Source of the DNA: Cotesia glomerata
Lineage: Eukaryota > Arthropoda > Insecta > Hymenoptera > Braconidae
NCBI RefSeq assembly: GCF_020080835.1
Contig: NC_058166.1
Span: 7,202,000-7,265,999, forward strand
Direction: 5' to 3'
Length of the DNA stretch: 64,000 nucleotides
Positions 1 to 9,823 of this stretch are shown one piece after another. Position 1 is the stretch's first letter. The number at the start of each line of letters is the position of its first letter. The position numbers and the translations under genes are program-made. The notes under the pieces are model-generated. The model ran no database searches and was not told the origin of the DNA. It worked only from the letters and a program-made list of their open reading frames with translations.

Positions 1-408
1 TGTTTTGGCAAGAAGTTCAATAAACTAAGTTGAATTTTAAAAGAATTCAAACAAATGTTGTAAGATGATGTTATTCTTTTTGAGAAAAAAAATGATTTTA
101 AATTGAATTCTTAGTTTCAGGAAAATTAAAGGTATAAAAACCTGTTTTCGTTTAAATTGAAAGTGAAATAGATAATATATTCTCTAACAATTTTTATGAT
201 GTTGAATCATCAATTGATGAAAAATAATATAAATTTTTTTTTTGTTATATTTTGAGTTAATTTACAATTTTTAAAGATTAAAAATCCTGATTTTGTAAAA
301 GGAATTTAAGATTTCCTGTTATTAATTTTCAAAAAAAAATATTATAAATTTAATAATTTTTAGATCTCAAAAATAAAATTCAATAAAACAATAGAAAAAT
401 CAGCGTGG
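1..408 (-). other. AT-rich leader of a minus-strand gypsy-type element
   Basis: No open frame of note on either strand. Read on the minus strand this lies just downstream of the primer-binding site at 409-426, where gypsy elements have an untranslated, T-rich leader before gag. The two other gypsy leaders in this window (after 20688 and after 63657) have the same composition. Any gag would lie beyond the left edge of the window. The assignment rests on position and composition only. Confidence 0.4.
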
Positions 409-426
409 ATCCCATTTCTGACACCA
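409..426 (-). promoter_or_regulatory. Primer-binding site, tRNA-Leu type
   Basis: The plus strand reads atcccatttctgacacca, which looks like the 3' end of a tRNA-Leu ending in CCA. On the minus strand this gives TGGTGTCAGAAATGGGAT, a typical gypsy primer-binding site. It lies 4 bases inside the LTR edge TGTCACGAAC (431). Seen directly: the match to the known tRNA-Leu 3'-end pattern with about one mismatch. Inferred: use as a primer site. Confidence 0.7.
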
Positions 427-984
427 AATTTGTCACGAACGGAGTGAGTGATGGGCGCAAGGAATATGAAATAGAAATCTCAAATATCCGAACGTTGTCA
501 CTTTGTCCGTTCGGGAGCTAAATTAAAAATTGCGTTGGAGTGTGGAGCGGTACACAAGCTCGAACGTTATCTCTAAGTGTTAACTTAGAGAGAGTAAGGA
601 TGATGGATCCTGCTAACTTCGGTTACGAGTAACCTATTCTATTGTTTAGTTGTTGCTTTATTTTGTAAAGGAGATCTTATTTTATTTTAAAAAGTAAAAA
701 TGAAAGAATCGACTTGTTTATTTGTTTGAATTTATTGAGAAAAACAAGTGAACGTGTTACAAATTTGGGTTTATAAAACGGTTAATAAAGATAGAGATAA
801 AAAAAGGAACACAAATGTTAGAAAAATAATAATTTCTTAAAAGTAGATAATGTTTTGGGCTTACCCTGGAAGTCTGTAGAGAGGCTCAAATTTAATGGGC
901 CCTTTCACCTTCTATGGGTAGTTTCACTATCGAAATACCGTATCTCGTGTATCATGGAGAAATTAAATATTTACTAATAATGAT

Positions 985-1255
985 ATTATTTTAATCTTCG
1001 CGACTTTACGCGGAAAACTTAGCACTCAATCGACGCTCAGGTATTTTCGCTACCGAATTACCGGATCTCGTGTATCACGGAGAAATTGAATAATTTCAAA
1101 TAATGAATTAACCTTCGCGACTTTAAGCGCAAAAACCTAATACTACTCGACGCTCTTCGGCGGAAAACAATATACTTCGCGATTCTCGCGGAAAAATCAA
1201 CGCTCAACGGCGGAATAATACACAATCGACGCTCAATGGCGGAAAATAATAAAAA
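985..1255. repeat. Degenerate short repeats, CGACGCTC / GGCGGAAA family
   Basis: The stretch repeats variants of cttcgcgact-ttaagcgcaaaa and tcgacgctc-aacggcggaa at least five times, with longer half-repeats around 915-975 and 1045-1100 that share atctcgtgtatcacggagaaatt. Each unit is partly self-complementary (CGC...GCG). They sit in the presumed R-U5 of the gypsy LTR. Function unknown; tandem or hairpin repeats in untranslated retroelement RNA sometimes serve RNA folding or packaging, but that is only inference. Confidence 0.6.
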
Positions 1256-1445
1256 TAAAGACAAACGGAATATAATTATAGCATTTATCGAATAGCCGAT
1301 GAATCTACCACGTTAGTGCTACTAAGTGCAGCCTAACCACGAGCAAGGCACTGTCTCGTGTACCACGGTGTACTTTGTGCTTCCGAAGAATTTGATGCCC
1401 GGAGCCGATTGACGCGGAGCTAACTTGTGGTATCCTGGTCTAAAT

Positions 1446-1482
1446 CGAACTGATGAAAAATGATTGTCGGACGGTTTATATA
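1446..1482 (-). promoter_or_regulatory. Core promoter of the LTR: TATA box plus initiator
   Basis: On the minus strand TATATAAA (from 1482) is followed by ATCAGTTCG, an arthropod initiator-like TCAGT, with its A at 1451. The TATA-to-start distance is about 31 bp, the usual spacing for RNA polymerase II. No clear downstream promoter element follows. It would drive the retroelement leftward through the primer site at 426-409. Confidence 0.55.
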
Positions 1483-1520
1483 GGGTTAGCATCATCGGCG
1501 TTTGTATGGGACTCATAGGA

Positions 1521-2789
1521 AAATTAATTCAAAATAATAAAAGGGGCTCAAGGGTATTTTGTTGAAATCATGCATCATCGCGTTTCCAGAGTTTTCGAAA
1601 CCCGGTTGAATCTATGCGTAGTTTGAACTATTGCCTTATAGGTCTTATTTTAACGACTTAAAGCGGAAAACGTGAAGGTGACTTCTGACTTCATCATATT
1701 ACAAATTCAAAAGTTAGAAAAACAAAGTCGTTAAATTCTGATTATAATAATTTTGTGTACAAAGAGATCCGGGTGATTCGTATGAACGTCATCTAATTAT
1801 GGGAAACATGGGCCAGATTTCTCTTCCACAGACTTCCAAAGTATAGTAGATGGTAATCAAAAGTAAAGGTAAAACTAATTGTTTCTTAGGTGCTAAATAC
1901 AAAATTTTCGGAAATATTTCGGAGCAAGTTATGAACTACGTGTGTCACAAGGCGAAGGCTGATTGTCCAGTTGTGGCTCGAGCGTGGAACAATATAGGTT
2001 TACCAAGATGGGCTTTGCAATAATGTCCCAGGCATGACTCCGTCGTTCAACTCTGGGGATTCCTGTACGGGATCGTGCGAAGGCATAGGCTCTACTAGGG
2101 CCCAAAAATCAAGTTTCCTTTCTCATCAAGACAAATTGTATTTTTAATCCATAATCCTCGTAGAAATGTTTTAAAAATATACACTGGTGGCAAAAAAAAT
2201 GATTACTGAACTAATTCAAAACACTGCTTCGTAAATTAATTATTAATTTTAGTGAAAAAAACCGTTTTTTTTTTTTAATTTTAGTAGAAACAACTGTCAA
2301 AATATGGTGGTGTAGTCAAGAAAATAAAAAATATATACAATATTTGGACTCATATTTTTTCAGACTTGTCATTAAGCTTCAATGAATAACCCTATGTAAT
2401 ATCAAAGCTTGGCATTGCTTTGCTTAGTTGTAATTTAAACATTTTGATTGGCATTCACTCGAATTTTCCTATTTTGGTCGGCCATATGTTTTATTTTTTT
2501 AGTAAACAGAGATCTGATAGTGACTCTGCGACGAGCCAACGTATGTATGCGTATCAAAATGTAAGTAGTTGATACAACGGAACATATGAAGGCGTTTTAT
2601 TCGCGTCATGAATAATGCGCGGGAAATTAAAAAAAATTTGAATAACATACCTATGATACGAGCGTTTAAGGCACGCACATTTCGTTTTACCTTTTAACTT
2701 TTTTCATTTTTTTATCGAATATTTTCAAAAAGTCGATGATAATCATCTGATATTGTTTTGGGACGTAGCACATGATAAAATTGACAAGA
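1521..2789. other. Non-coding stretch, nothing recognised
   Basis: Short frames only, none with protein-like composition. The left part may still belong to the U3 of the LTR that starts at 431. There is a poly-T run near 2263-2275. I see no RNA gene, splice signals or repeat structure that I can name. Confidence 0.4.
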
Positions 2790-3090
2790 ATTTAGAAACT
2801 ATATTTATAAAGTGCATCAATTTCAAGAACATACTCAAAAATGATAACAAAATTTAGAGGTCTGTCCTCAAAAGTTTTAGCAATGCATGTTATAGTCAAA
2901 TGTATAAATTTCGAAGACTGTCTTGGAAATAAGTAGAAATTTTCAGCACAGACCTCAAAATATATATGTGGTCTCAAAGACATAAGTCCTCAAACAATAC
3001 ATTCGCTCGTAATTGAATCCAAATTTTGAACTCATGTCCTTGAAATATAAGAAATTCTTCAAATATTGGGGACAGTCTTCAAAGTTTTAA
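2790..3090. repeat. Degenerate tandem motif, (g/a)(t/a)cctcaaa every ~30-45 bp
   Basis: Variants such as tactcaaaaa, tcctcaaaag, gacctcaaaa, gtctcaaaga, gtcctcaaac, gtccttgaaa and gtcttcaaag recur along the stretch. The unit is too diverged to give a firm period. It looks like an old tandem array. No coding potential is supported. A TA microsatellite follows at about 3196-3235. Confidence 0.4.
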
Positions 3091-3354
3091 CTTTTGAATT
3101 TATAAAAAAAAAAAAACTTCCATCTCCAATTGCCTAGTGTATTTTGAACGTGATTAAAGAAAAAAAATAGGGTGTCTCAAACTATACGTTACACATACAT
3201 ATATATATATATATGTATATACATACGTATATAAACTTTTGAACCATATGCATTTTCCGACTCAGCTCGACGAGTATAGTCGTAATATAGCAAAATTTTT
3301 TAAAAGTTCCATCATGAGGACCAATGCAATAGTTAGATTTCAATGAAATCTACT

Positions 3355-3874
3355 AAAAAATACAGGCACTAGGAAAAGTGGCCATAGAAAATCCGGGCCT
3401 TAATTTTTGGGACTTTTTTTTATGTGGCGTAAATATTTGGGGATTCATACGGCTAATGAGATATATAATTTCAATTGTCAACGGTTGCATCTCTAGGAAA
3501 AAGTTTAAAAAATCTGGCACTGAGAAAATTGGCCATAGAAAGTCCGGGTGCCCATTTTTGGGACTTTCTTCTATCCAGCGTGAATATTTAGGTTTTTCTG
3601 AGATTACTAATAGATGTTTGTTTAATTGCCATCAGTTGCAATATACAAGAGAAAATGAAAGAAAATCAGGCCCTGAAAAATTTGGCAATGATAATTGCCG
3701 GTTTCTATTTTTGGGACTTTTTCATGTAGATCTTGATTTATTAGGGTTATCTGGAGTTGATAAAAAATATTGTTCTAATTGTTAACAGTTGCAGTCTACA
3801 GGAAAAAATAAAAAAAAGGCCTTAAAAAAATTATTAGAGGAGATTCGGGGCGTCTATTTTTGGGACTTTTCTTT
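3355..3874. repeat. Satellite, ~151-bp unit, about 3.5 copies
   Basis: The anchor tttttgggacttt recurs at about 3409, 3560, 3713 and 3862, giving periods of 151, 153 and 149 bp. Each unit also shares a block like ccgggc, a block like gcgtgaatattt and one like cagttgcaatctacagg. Units differ by substitutions and small indels. A further partial unit at 7226-7275 is the continuation of the last one, interrupted by an insertion. The open frame through the units is an accident of the repeat. Confidence 0.8.
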
Positions 3875-5288
3875 ATCTTGTAACAGGGTAAATTACCCTT
3901 AATCGATAAGTCGCCAGAGATCGATAACTTTTCGACTAGCATTTGAGCGCATCGATCTTCGGGCCTAGAGAGAGAGCAGGAGGGGGTATTTTTGGGGTCG
4001 TTATATAGACGAGCCATGCGTGGTGTCCGCAGAAGTAGTAAAGTGTTGGAACGAGTAACATCAAGAAGTCCAGAGAAGGAAGCGAGTATCAACCATAGAG
4101 TTTCTTCAACCAAATTTACACCAGGTATTGGACTTTGGTAATGATGAGCCTTGGGGCCATATACCCGGCTCATCAAATACACTACTTCTCGTTTTATTTA
4201 TTCAAGTTTGGATAATTCAATTGTTTAATAATTTTGCTCAATAATAATTTATTATTTAATTGAATTGATTCGTTAATTGCTGGGAGCGTTCCTCCTGGGG
4301 GTTTATACCGGAGGAATGTTCTAGACCTCTTGGGTTTGCAAGTCGTGAATAATTAATTTCATTAATACAGTTGGTTAATAATTATTAACATCTTGAGATT
4401 GGTTTAAATAAATCTATTTTATATTAATTAAATTCTGAACACCGAGAAGGTTCCAATCGACACGACATAGTATTCGGTACCCGAGGTCAAAACGTGCTAC
4501 GTGGTAACGAACGCCGGCATCCATTTTGAGCGCGCAAATTCCTTGTGAATTTTATTACGCAATAAATCGTAAAATTAACAACTGGATTATCATTACTATT
4601 TACAACAATTGAATTATCTTTTATTAAGACTATTTATTATTTTGAATTAAATATTGATATCGTATTAATTTTCGAAACTATTTTATTATTTGGAAAATTA
4701 AGTATTGAGAATTGGCTACTGAGTTTCGACGCAATTGAGATCGAATTAACCGTGGATAATTTTTCGTGAATTTATTTTATATTGAGACAAATTGCTTTAT
4801 TAATTATTTATAAATCGAAAAATTCCACGTGGTCATATATTGAACTATGGAAGACTAAAATTATTATTGGAATTCTTTGTAAAACTACTTATCAGTGTGG
4901 ATTACGTCCGAGTAAAAATTTAGTTAATTTTATAAAGAATGTTCTTCGAAAGAATTTAAGTTAATGCGCAGAGTTAAGCTCGTGTTAAATTTGGAATAAA
5001 AGAAGCGTCGGTTTTAAGCCGGAAATTTTAAGAAATAAATTTATTAATCGTGAGGATAATTCATGAGTTTTATTGTAAGCTAATGACTGAACAATTTTAG
5101 TGAAAATTAACGTTGTAAATTTTGGAGTCTAATTTTTGTAAATCCGGAAATAAAAGTAAAGTAGAGTCAGTTGTGTGTGTGAGCGGGATATGTGTGTGGA
5201 GACGCGTGGGTAATGTGTGTGTGAGATAGTACCGCTCAAGAGGCACGTTGAGCACGCTTGAGTCCATCTGACTCCGGGGCGGGAAATC

Positions 5289-5395
5289 CTAGAAGCCGTT
5301 GTATAGACGCCAAGTGGGCTACAGCGGTAGTAAGGTAGAAACTACAGTATAGTCGCTCCATAAGAGGGTACTGTGGGATTAAGCAATTTTTTGTA
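5289..5395. repeat. ~104-bp hairpin repeat, copy 1
   Basis: Contains gccgttgta tagacgccaagtggg ctacagcgg, an imperfect hairpin, followed by a second one built from aactacagta and tactgtggga around cgctccataagaggg. Two more copies lie in tandem at 6621-6830. The three share tagacgccaagtgggg and cgctccataagagggta almost perfectly. Confidence 0.7.
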
Positions 5396-5574
5396 AGCTC
5401 ACGGGAGGACATCGGTCTACGTTTAGTCACTGGGTTGACTACTTTCGTGAGCCGAGTTAACGAGCCTTTGCATACGATTAGTTCCTTTGCGGGGTGACAA
5501 GGCGGTGGGGTCGTGGAGTTGGTTGACCTGAGGAGAGTAGTCATAAGTTGTAGTGTTAAGTTTAGTTGTAAGTG

Positions 5575-5830
5575 AGTTAGTTGTAAGTGAGTGGGAGTAA
5601 GTGCAAGTGCACAGTTGTTAATTTGGTTGTTAAATAAAAACCGGTTAATTTGTTAAATAAAAATTTATTTATTTTCAGAACTACCTTCCTCCACTCTCTC
5701 TCCCTGTAAGTGAGCGGTGTACGTGCAAGGGCACGAGTTGTTATCATATTTTGTTGTTAAATAAATACCGGTCATTTTTGTTAAATAAAAATTTATTTCT
5801 TTCAGACCACCTTCCTCCACTCTCTCTCCC
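5575..5830. repeat. Tandem duplication, ~125-bp unit x2
   Basis: Two adjacent units begin tgtaagtgag and end ccaccttcctccactctctctccctgta (first unit aactacc...). Between them both carry ttgttaaataaa-taccggt and tttatttctttcag, which resembles a 3' splice site. The second unit is repeated again at 6941-7066. No coding function is evident. Confidence 0.7.
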
Positions 5831-5993
5831 TGTAGATTATAAGCTCAGCTCTGGTTTCCGGTTCCAGGAACCGCATTGAAAAATCCTGGTGGCGCCCTTG
5901 TTAATTTAGAATCATTTTTGCTAGGTATTGTTTTATTTCTATTAAATTAATTAAGGGGCCAATGAGCGGAAGTAAAGCACCCGTTACAACATC
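5703..5993. repeat. Direct repeat of the element's 3' end, inner copy
   Basis: About 290 bp, nearly identical to 6941-7221. Both end gggccaatgagcgga...cacccgttaca. They differ by small changes near ggaaccgcattg / ggaaccgagata and aagtaaag / aaa. The inner copy is followed by a copia fragment rather than satellite. The pair frames 5994-6940 and suggests duplication or recombination inside the element. Confidence 0.75.
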
Positions 5994-6155
5994 TTATAAG
6001 TCTTAAGTTCTATTACAAAATAAGCTATAAAATTATTAATACAGTATGTTTTAATTAAATCAATTGCACTTGTATTTTATTGCCGCCGTTGATTCTCTGG
6101 TTTTAGATCGCCGTTCAATCCTCTGATTTGGCTTCTGTAATAATAGTATGTACAA

Positions 6156-6600
6156 TTAATTAGATATCATTTCGTTCCATTCATAATTCTTTTCAGTCAG
6201 TCGTTGGTGCAAATTAAATGGAAGTGGTTTAGTAAATATGTCAGCGATTTGATCTTTGGAGGCTACCCAACTAATTTTTACAAAATTAAGATTAACACAC
6301 TCTTTAACATAATGTTCTCTGACTTCTGTCATGTGTCGTAATTTATGTCCTCCATTCGTTTGTGCACTTGCTTGAGCTGCCTTATTATCGCACCAGAGCA
6401 CTACTGGATAAAACACTTGGTTCAGAATCAATTTCAGCGAATTGTTCATTTCGGTCAATTTCTGACACGCTTCACTCATAGCTACATACTCTGCCTGACA
6501 AGTTGACAGAGCTACATAACTCTGCTTGTGTGTTTTCCAAGTTATTGTGTCACCATATAACTGAATAACATAACCACAAGTCGTTATTGAGCCTTTGATT
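6156..6600 (-). pseudogene. Copia RNase H domain fragment
   Basis: Reads on the minus strand as the C-terminal part of a Ty1/copia polyprotein. Visible motifs in order: ITWKTHKQSYVALSTCQAEY, LWCDNKAA, GGHKLRHMTEVREHYVKE and IADIFTKPLP, all hallmarks of copia RNase H. The frame stays open from about 6600 to the stop at 6156, but nothing upstream (reverse transcriptase, integrase) is present, so it is a truncated relic. It may include a little copia 3' sequence to about 6000. Confidence 0.85.
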
Positions 6601-6620
6601 CTTGATTAGAAAAATAGTAA

Positions 6621-6830
6621 GTTAGAAGCCGTGGTATAGACGCCAAGTGGGGTACCACGGTAGTAAGATAGAAACTGCGGTATAGACGCTCCATAAGAGG
6701 GTACCGTCAGGATTAAGAATTTTGATAGAAGCCGTTGTATAGACGCCAAGTGGGGTACAGCGGCAGTAAGTTAGAAACTGCGGTATAGACGCTCCATAAG
6801 AGGGTACCGTCAGGATTAGGAATTTTTTTG
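6621..6830. repeat. ~104-bp hairpin repeat, copies 2 and 3 in tandem
   Basis: Two head-to-tail units beginning tagaagccgt and ending ggattaagaatttt, near-identical to each other and to 5289-5395. Each folds into two imperfect stem-loops (gccgttgta/tacagcggc and actgcggta/taccgtcag). The conserved stems suggest that structure matters, but this was not tested. Confidence 0.7.
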
Positions 6831-6940
6831 GACGACCCCTACTTGTTGATGAATTGCCGAGTGGAGGACTAGCACTGAGTTGAGGCGACGGTTTTAGCCC
6901 GAAATCCTCCGGTAGTTATAAGCGGTAGTGTTAATTTAGT

Positions 6941-7221
6941 TGTAAGTGAGCGGTGTACGTGCAAGGGCACGAGTTGTTATCATATTTTGTTGTTAAATAA
7001 ATACCGGTCATTTTTGTTAAATAAAAATTTATTTCTTTCAGACCACCTTCCTCCACTCTCTCTCCCTGTAGATTATAAGCTCAGCTCTGGTTTCCGGTTC
7101 CAGGAACCGAGATAAAAAATCCTGGTGGCGCCCTTGTTAATTTAGAATCATTTTTGCTAGGTATTGTTTTATTTCTATTAAATTAATTAAGGGGCCAATG
7201 AGCGGAAAAACACCCGTTACA
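6941..7221. repeat. Direct repeat of the element's 3' end, outer copy
   Basis: Outer copy of the 290-bp repeat also seen at 5703-5993. It forms the right end of the TG...CA element and abuts the ATCT duplication at 7222-7225. Confidence 0.75.
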
Positions 7222-7225
7222 ATCT

Positions 7226-7275
7226 GGCGTGAATATTTTGGGTTCTTTGAGGTTAATAAGAGATGTAATCACTAA
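7226..7275. repeat. Satellite remnant to the right of the insertion
   Basis: ggcgtgaatattttgggtt...agagatgt matches the part of the 151-bp satellite unit that should follow the break at 3874. About 400 bp after it (to 7690) is AT-rich and holds nothing I recognise. Confidence 0.7.
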
Positions 7276-7697
7276 AGTTACTCTTTTAAACACGCCTTGC
7301 TATAATAGCCTTAAAAAATCAAAGTGTTTAAAAAACAATGATATTAATTTCCCTGGAAATTAAATTCTCTACACTATATTTCTTCGTTATTATGTTGGGG
7401 AATTTTTCTGACTTGCAGTGTTCAGATTTTGATGAAATTAAATATACCTGAGTCAGACTGCTAAGTAAAAACAGTCTTTATTTGTTTTTATACATTATTA
7501 TTTTTGAATATGTTATTCTTTTATTTTAATTATTATCACTATCTTTATTGAATTGGTTTCCTTGACGTTGTATATAACAACGTATGGTATTATCATTTTG
7601 TTTTCATGCAAACGATAACTCAATTGCAATTTATAGTTGTTAAAGTGGATTATTTTCCGATTTAAAATACCGTCATTGAGAATATTTAGTGTTCAAA

Positions 7698-7951
7698 ATG
7701 ATTTTTTCGAACCAAATGATTGCAGATGCAATTCTAAAACTCTATCCCGATTGTAAAATTAGTGAAAAAATTGAAAAATTACTTTAATCTTCTCGTAGGT
7801 TAAAAGCTTCACCATTATTCAATGTATGTAAAATTATTCTACCACCTTCCATCAATGACCGAACGGTCCAAGCCCATATAAATAAATTTTGGTCTCGATT
7901 GCGGAATAATAAAGAACTTATCAATCGGTTAATTTTAGACGCTAATTCAGG
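7698..7951 (+). pseudogene. Coding-like relic of unknown family
   Basis: From ATG 7698 the frame reads a plausible protein (residues such as ADAILKLYPDCKI) to a TAA at 7785-7787, then continues in the same frame with protein-like composition (ILPPSINDRTVQAHINKFW) up to a possible splice donor TCAG|GTAATA at about 7950. One in-frame stop suggests decay. I do not recognise the family; it could be an exon of a degraded transposon gene. Confidence 0.3.
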
Positions 7952-7997
7952 TAATAAAAATTTTTTAATTTATAATTTTTATGAACAAAAAAATGAA

Positions 7998-8440
7998 TCA
8001 ATTTTGACTGTGAATGATAGGGCGCTTTATACTTTGGTGTTTCGTGTTGCTATTCGCTGCAGTACAGAATTTCATTAACACGTCGTTTAGTTTGTCATTA
8101 CCCCCAACTTGCATAGGATTTTGCAGATCGGAAGAGGAAGAACTTTCATTCTTTGCGTTTTTTCGTTGCGGATCGTTTTCTCGTTCCGTCGTTTTCAGTC
8201 GTACTTCTTCGCCTGTCGCTGTCGTTTTCGGAAAGTCACTGTCATTGTTTAGCCTTTTATCAATTTCATCTAGTAAGTCAATGGTTTCATATTGGTTTCC
8301 AGTTTTTGGCATGAGCATCTTTCTTCATTTCTTCTCCGCTTCGTTCGTTCGCTCGTTCAACAGCTTCCACTCTTCATCTGAGAGTGTTATTTTGTCTATA
8401 AAATTCCAGAATTTTATTATGTGCCAAAAGCTGTGTCTCA
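7998..8440 (-). pseudogene. Hydrophilic coding-like relic, unknown
   Basis: A minus-strand frame of Glu/Lys/Asn/Ser-rich composition runs from about 8440, with one in-frame TGA near 8325, to the stop at 7998. The lower half (106 codons) includes NQYETIDLLDEIDKRL and a Ser run. The opposite frame is a hydrophobic shadow. No known domain. It may pair with the exon-like segment 8671-8832 as parts of one gene. Confidence 0.3.
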
Positions 8441-8670
8441 GTCTCGGTTGACCGAACATCAAGTATGGCCGAGCTGTGACTGGTTGTCATACATGCATTT
8501 GAACATCAAAATTACATATATAAGAACCATAGTCCTTTCAACGATAGGTTAATGCACAGCATTAATTATTATTGAAATGACCCAACATCTTATTCTAAAC
8601 TAAACTATTCTGTAATAGTTATTAGAATATAATTATAGTATACTATTTTATTTATAGTTTCAATACACAC

Positions 8671-8832
8671 CTGCTTTGTATTCAGTTCCGGATTGTGTTG
8701 TGAGAACCACATTGTTTTCTGAGATCGTTATCGTTACTGCTTCATTCGTCTGATTTTGATTGAATTTGAAAAAGTTTTCAAATTTCTTCATCAAATTTTT
8801 AAAAATTTGTTCTGTTGTTCCTCTTTCCACTT
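8671..8832 (-). CDS. Possible internal exon, unknown gene
   Basis: A minus-strand segment bounded by an acceptor-like TTTCATAG and a donor-like GCAG|GTGTGT, open throughout, encoding residues such as TTEQIFKNLMKKFENFF and ITISENNVVLTTQSG. It has protein-like composition but no domain that I can name. Its neighbours (7998-8440, same strand) could be the next exon. Whether host gene or transposon is unclear. Confidence 0.3.
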
Positions 8833-8851
8833 CTATGAAATTAAATAACAT

Positions 8852-9292
8852 GTTAATATAAGTTTTATTATGACTGATCAGTACAATGCATTATTATTAT
8901 AAGTACTCAAGGTACTTAAGCATATTCTGTTATAAAAGAATACATTAGTACAGCAGAGTCACTGTTCGAAAGTCTCAAGAGCTCGTATTCATCGTTTCGT
9001 TTGGTCGACCAATAAATTTTAAACCCATAAAAATTTGAGACAAAGTTTGTCTCTTTTGTACGTACTTTTTTTTATGTGTTTGTGAAAACTCTCGTATTTA
9101 TTTAAAAGAATGTTACGCTCTCTTATCAACTCGACCAAAAACACGTGCTGCACTTCATGTTTTCTTTTGTGTTCCTGCTAGCTAGTCGTTTTTCTTAGCA
9201 TAAGGCCCTCTTTCTTATAATTTTCGTTAGGGTATAATCAAGTTGTAAAACTAAGAGGCATCGTAAATTTACTATTTTGAGTAAATGCTTTC

Positions 9293-9371
<79 letters not shown>

Positions 9372-9739
9372 ATTTTGTTTTTTTTTTATTTTAATCTTGT
9401 AGTTTATGACTCAAAGAAAGTATTTTCTCGTAAAGTTTTCCCTTTTTTTTTATAAATAATAATTTTCTACTCATATATCACTCGTATCGTTTCTATTTAA
9501 TTATATAATTATATATATAAATATATTGTATATAGTATATAGTATAAGCATACAGTCGCATTTTTATTAGTCATTCTACAATAGTATTAAAAGTGGAGTA
9601 ATTTGTCATCTACATTGTATATTTGATATTATTAAATTCAGAAAAAATTCCTGATCATTCGTAAATATAAATTGTGAAAGTGCATTGATTATTTAATTAA
9701 TATTGGCTTTTATATAAATTCATTTTGTTTTCGAGGTTA
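8852..9739. other. AT-rich intergenic stretch with a long TA microsatellite
   Basis: (TA)n runs from about 9297 to 9369. The remainder is AT-rich with no open frame worth reporting and no RNA gene that I can recognise. The right end passes into the 5' untranslated region of the LINE. Confidence 0.5.
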
Positions 9740-9823
9740 GTTGTGCAAGTGAATTTTTGTTGAATCAGTGCCGAGTGCCGTCACCTATCTCAGTCTTTAA
9801 ATACTCACTAACTGTTTTACCTA

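Larger units (their letters stand above)
431..1520 (-). repeat. Long terminal repeat of a gypsy-type element (outer edge not located)
   Basis: The inner edge is fixed by TG at 431 next to the tRNA-Leu primer site. A minus-strand core promoter at 1446-1482 shows that transcription runs leftward toward the primer site, so 431-1451 would be R-U5, unusually long at about 1 kb. I could not find the outer U3 edge; it may lie anywhere up to about 2.1 kb. The element appears inactive or incomplete here because no partner LTR is in the window. Confidence 0.5.
3879..7221 (+). mobile_element. TG...CA-ended retroelement (LTR or LTR-derived) inserted in the satellite
   Basis: Begins TGTAACAGGG and ends CACCCGTTACA, with the outer bases TGTAAC/GTTACA inverted. 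It is flanked by ATCT on both sides (3875-3878 and 7222-7225), and the satellite unit resumes exactly after the second ATCT, so this is a real insertion with a 4-bp duplication, as gypsy-like LTR elements make. A plus-strand TATA-like ttatatag lies near 3998. It holds no intact retroviral gene. Internally it has duplicated blocks (5575-5830, 5703-5993 versus 6941-7221) and a copia fragment. It could be an enlarged solo LTR or a non-autonomous element; I cannot decide which. Confidence 0.65.

Noticed and set aside
3185..3235. CRISPR or other short-repeat array among the AT microsatellites
   Set aside because: No spacer-repeat structure; simple TA and AAT microsatellites in a eukaryotic genome.
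3378..3785. 135-codon plus-strand frame in the satellite
   Set aside because: It follows the 151-bp repeat unit and has no independent protein-like signal.
3796..4182. 128-codon minus-strand frame
   Set aside because: It crosses the satellite/element junction at 3879, so it cannot be an old gene; composition is not convincing.
5236..5544. 102-codon minus-strand frame
   Set aside because: Lies across the hairpin repeat and its flanks; no domain.
5885..5905. tRNA-Lys-type primer site (tggcgccc) in the TG...CA element
   Set aside because: Only eight bases match, it occurs in both duplicated ends about 95 bp before the CA terminus, and no LTR edge adjoins it.
8014..8451. 145-codon plus-strand frame with a signal-peptide-like start
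   Set aside because: It is the antisense of the hydrophilic minus-strand frame at 7998-8440, whose composition is more protein-like; the hydrophobic Ser/Phe run is a shadow.
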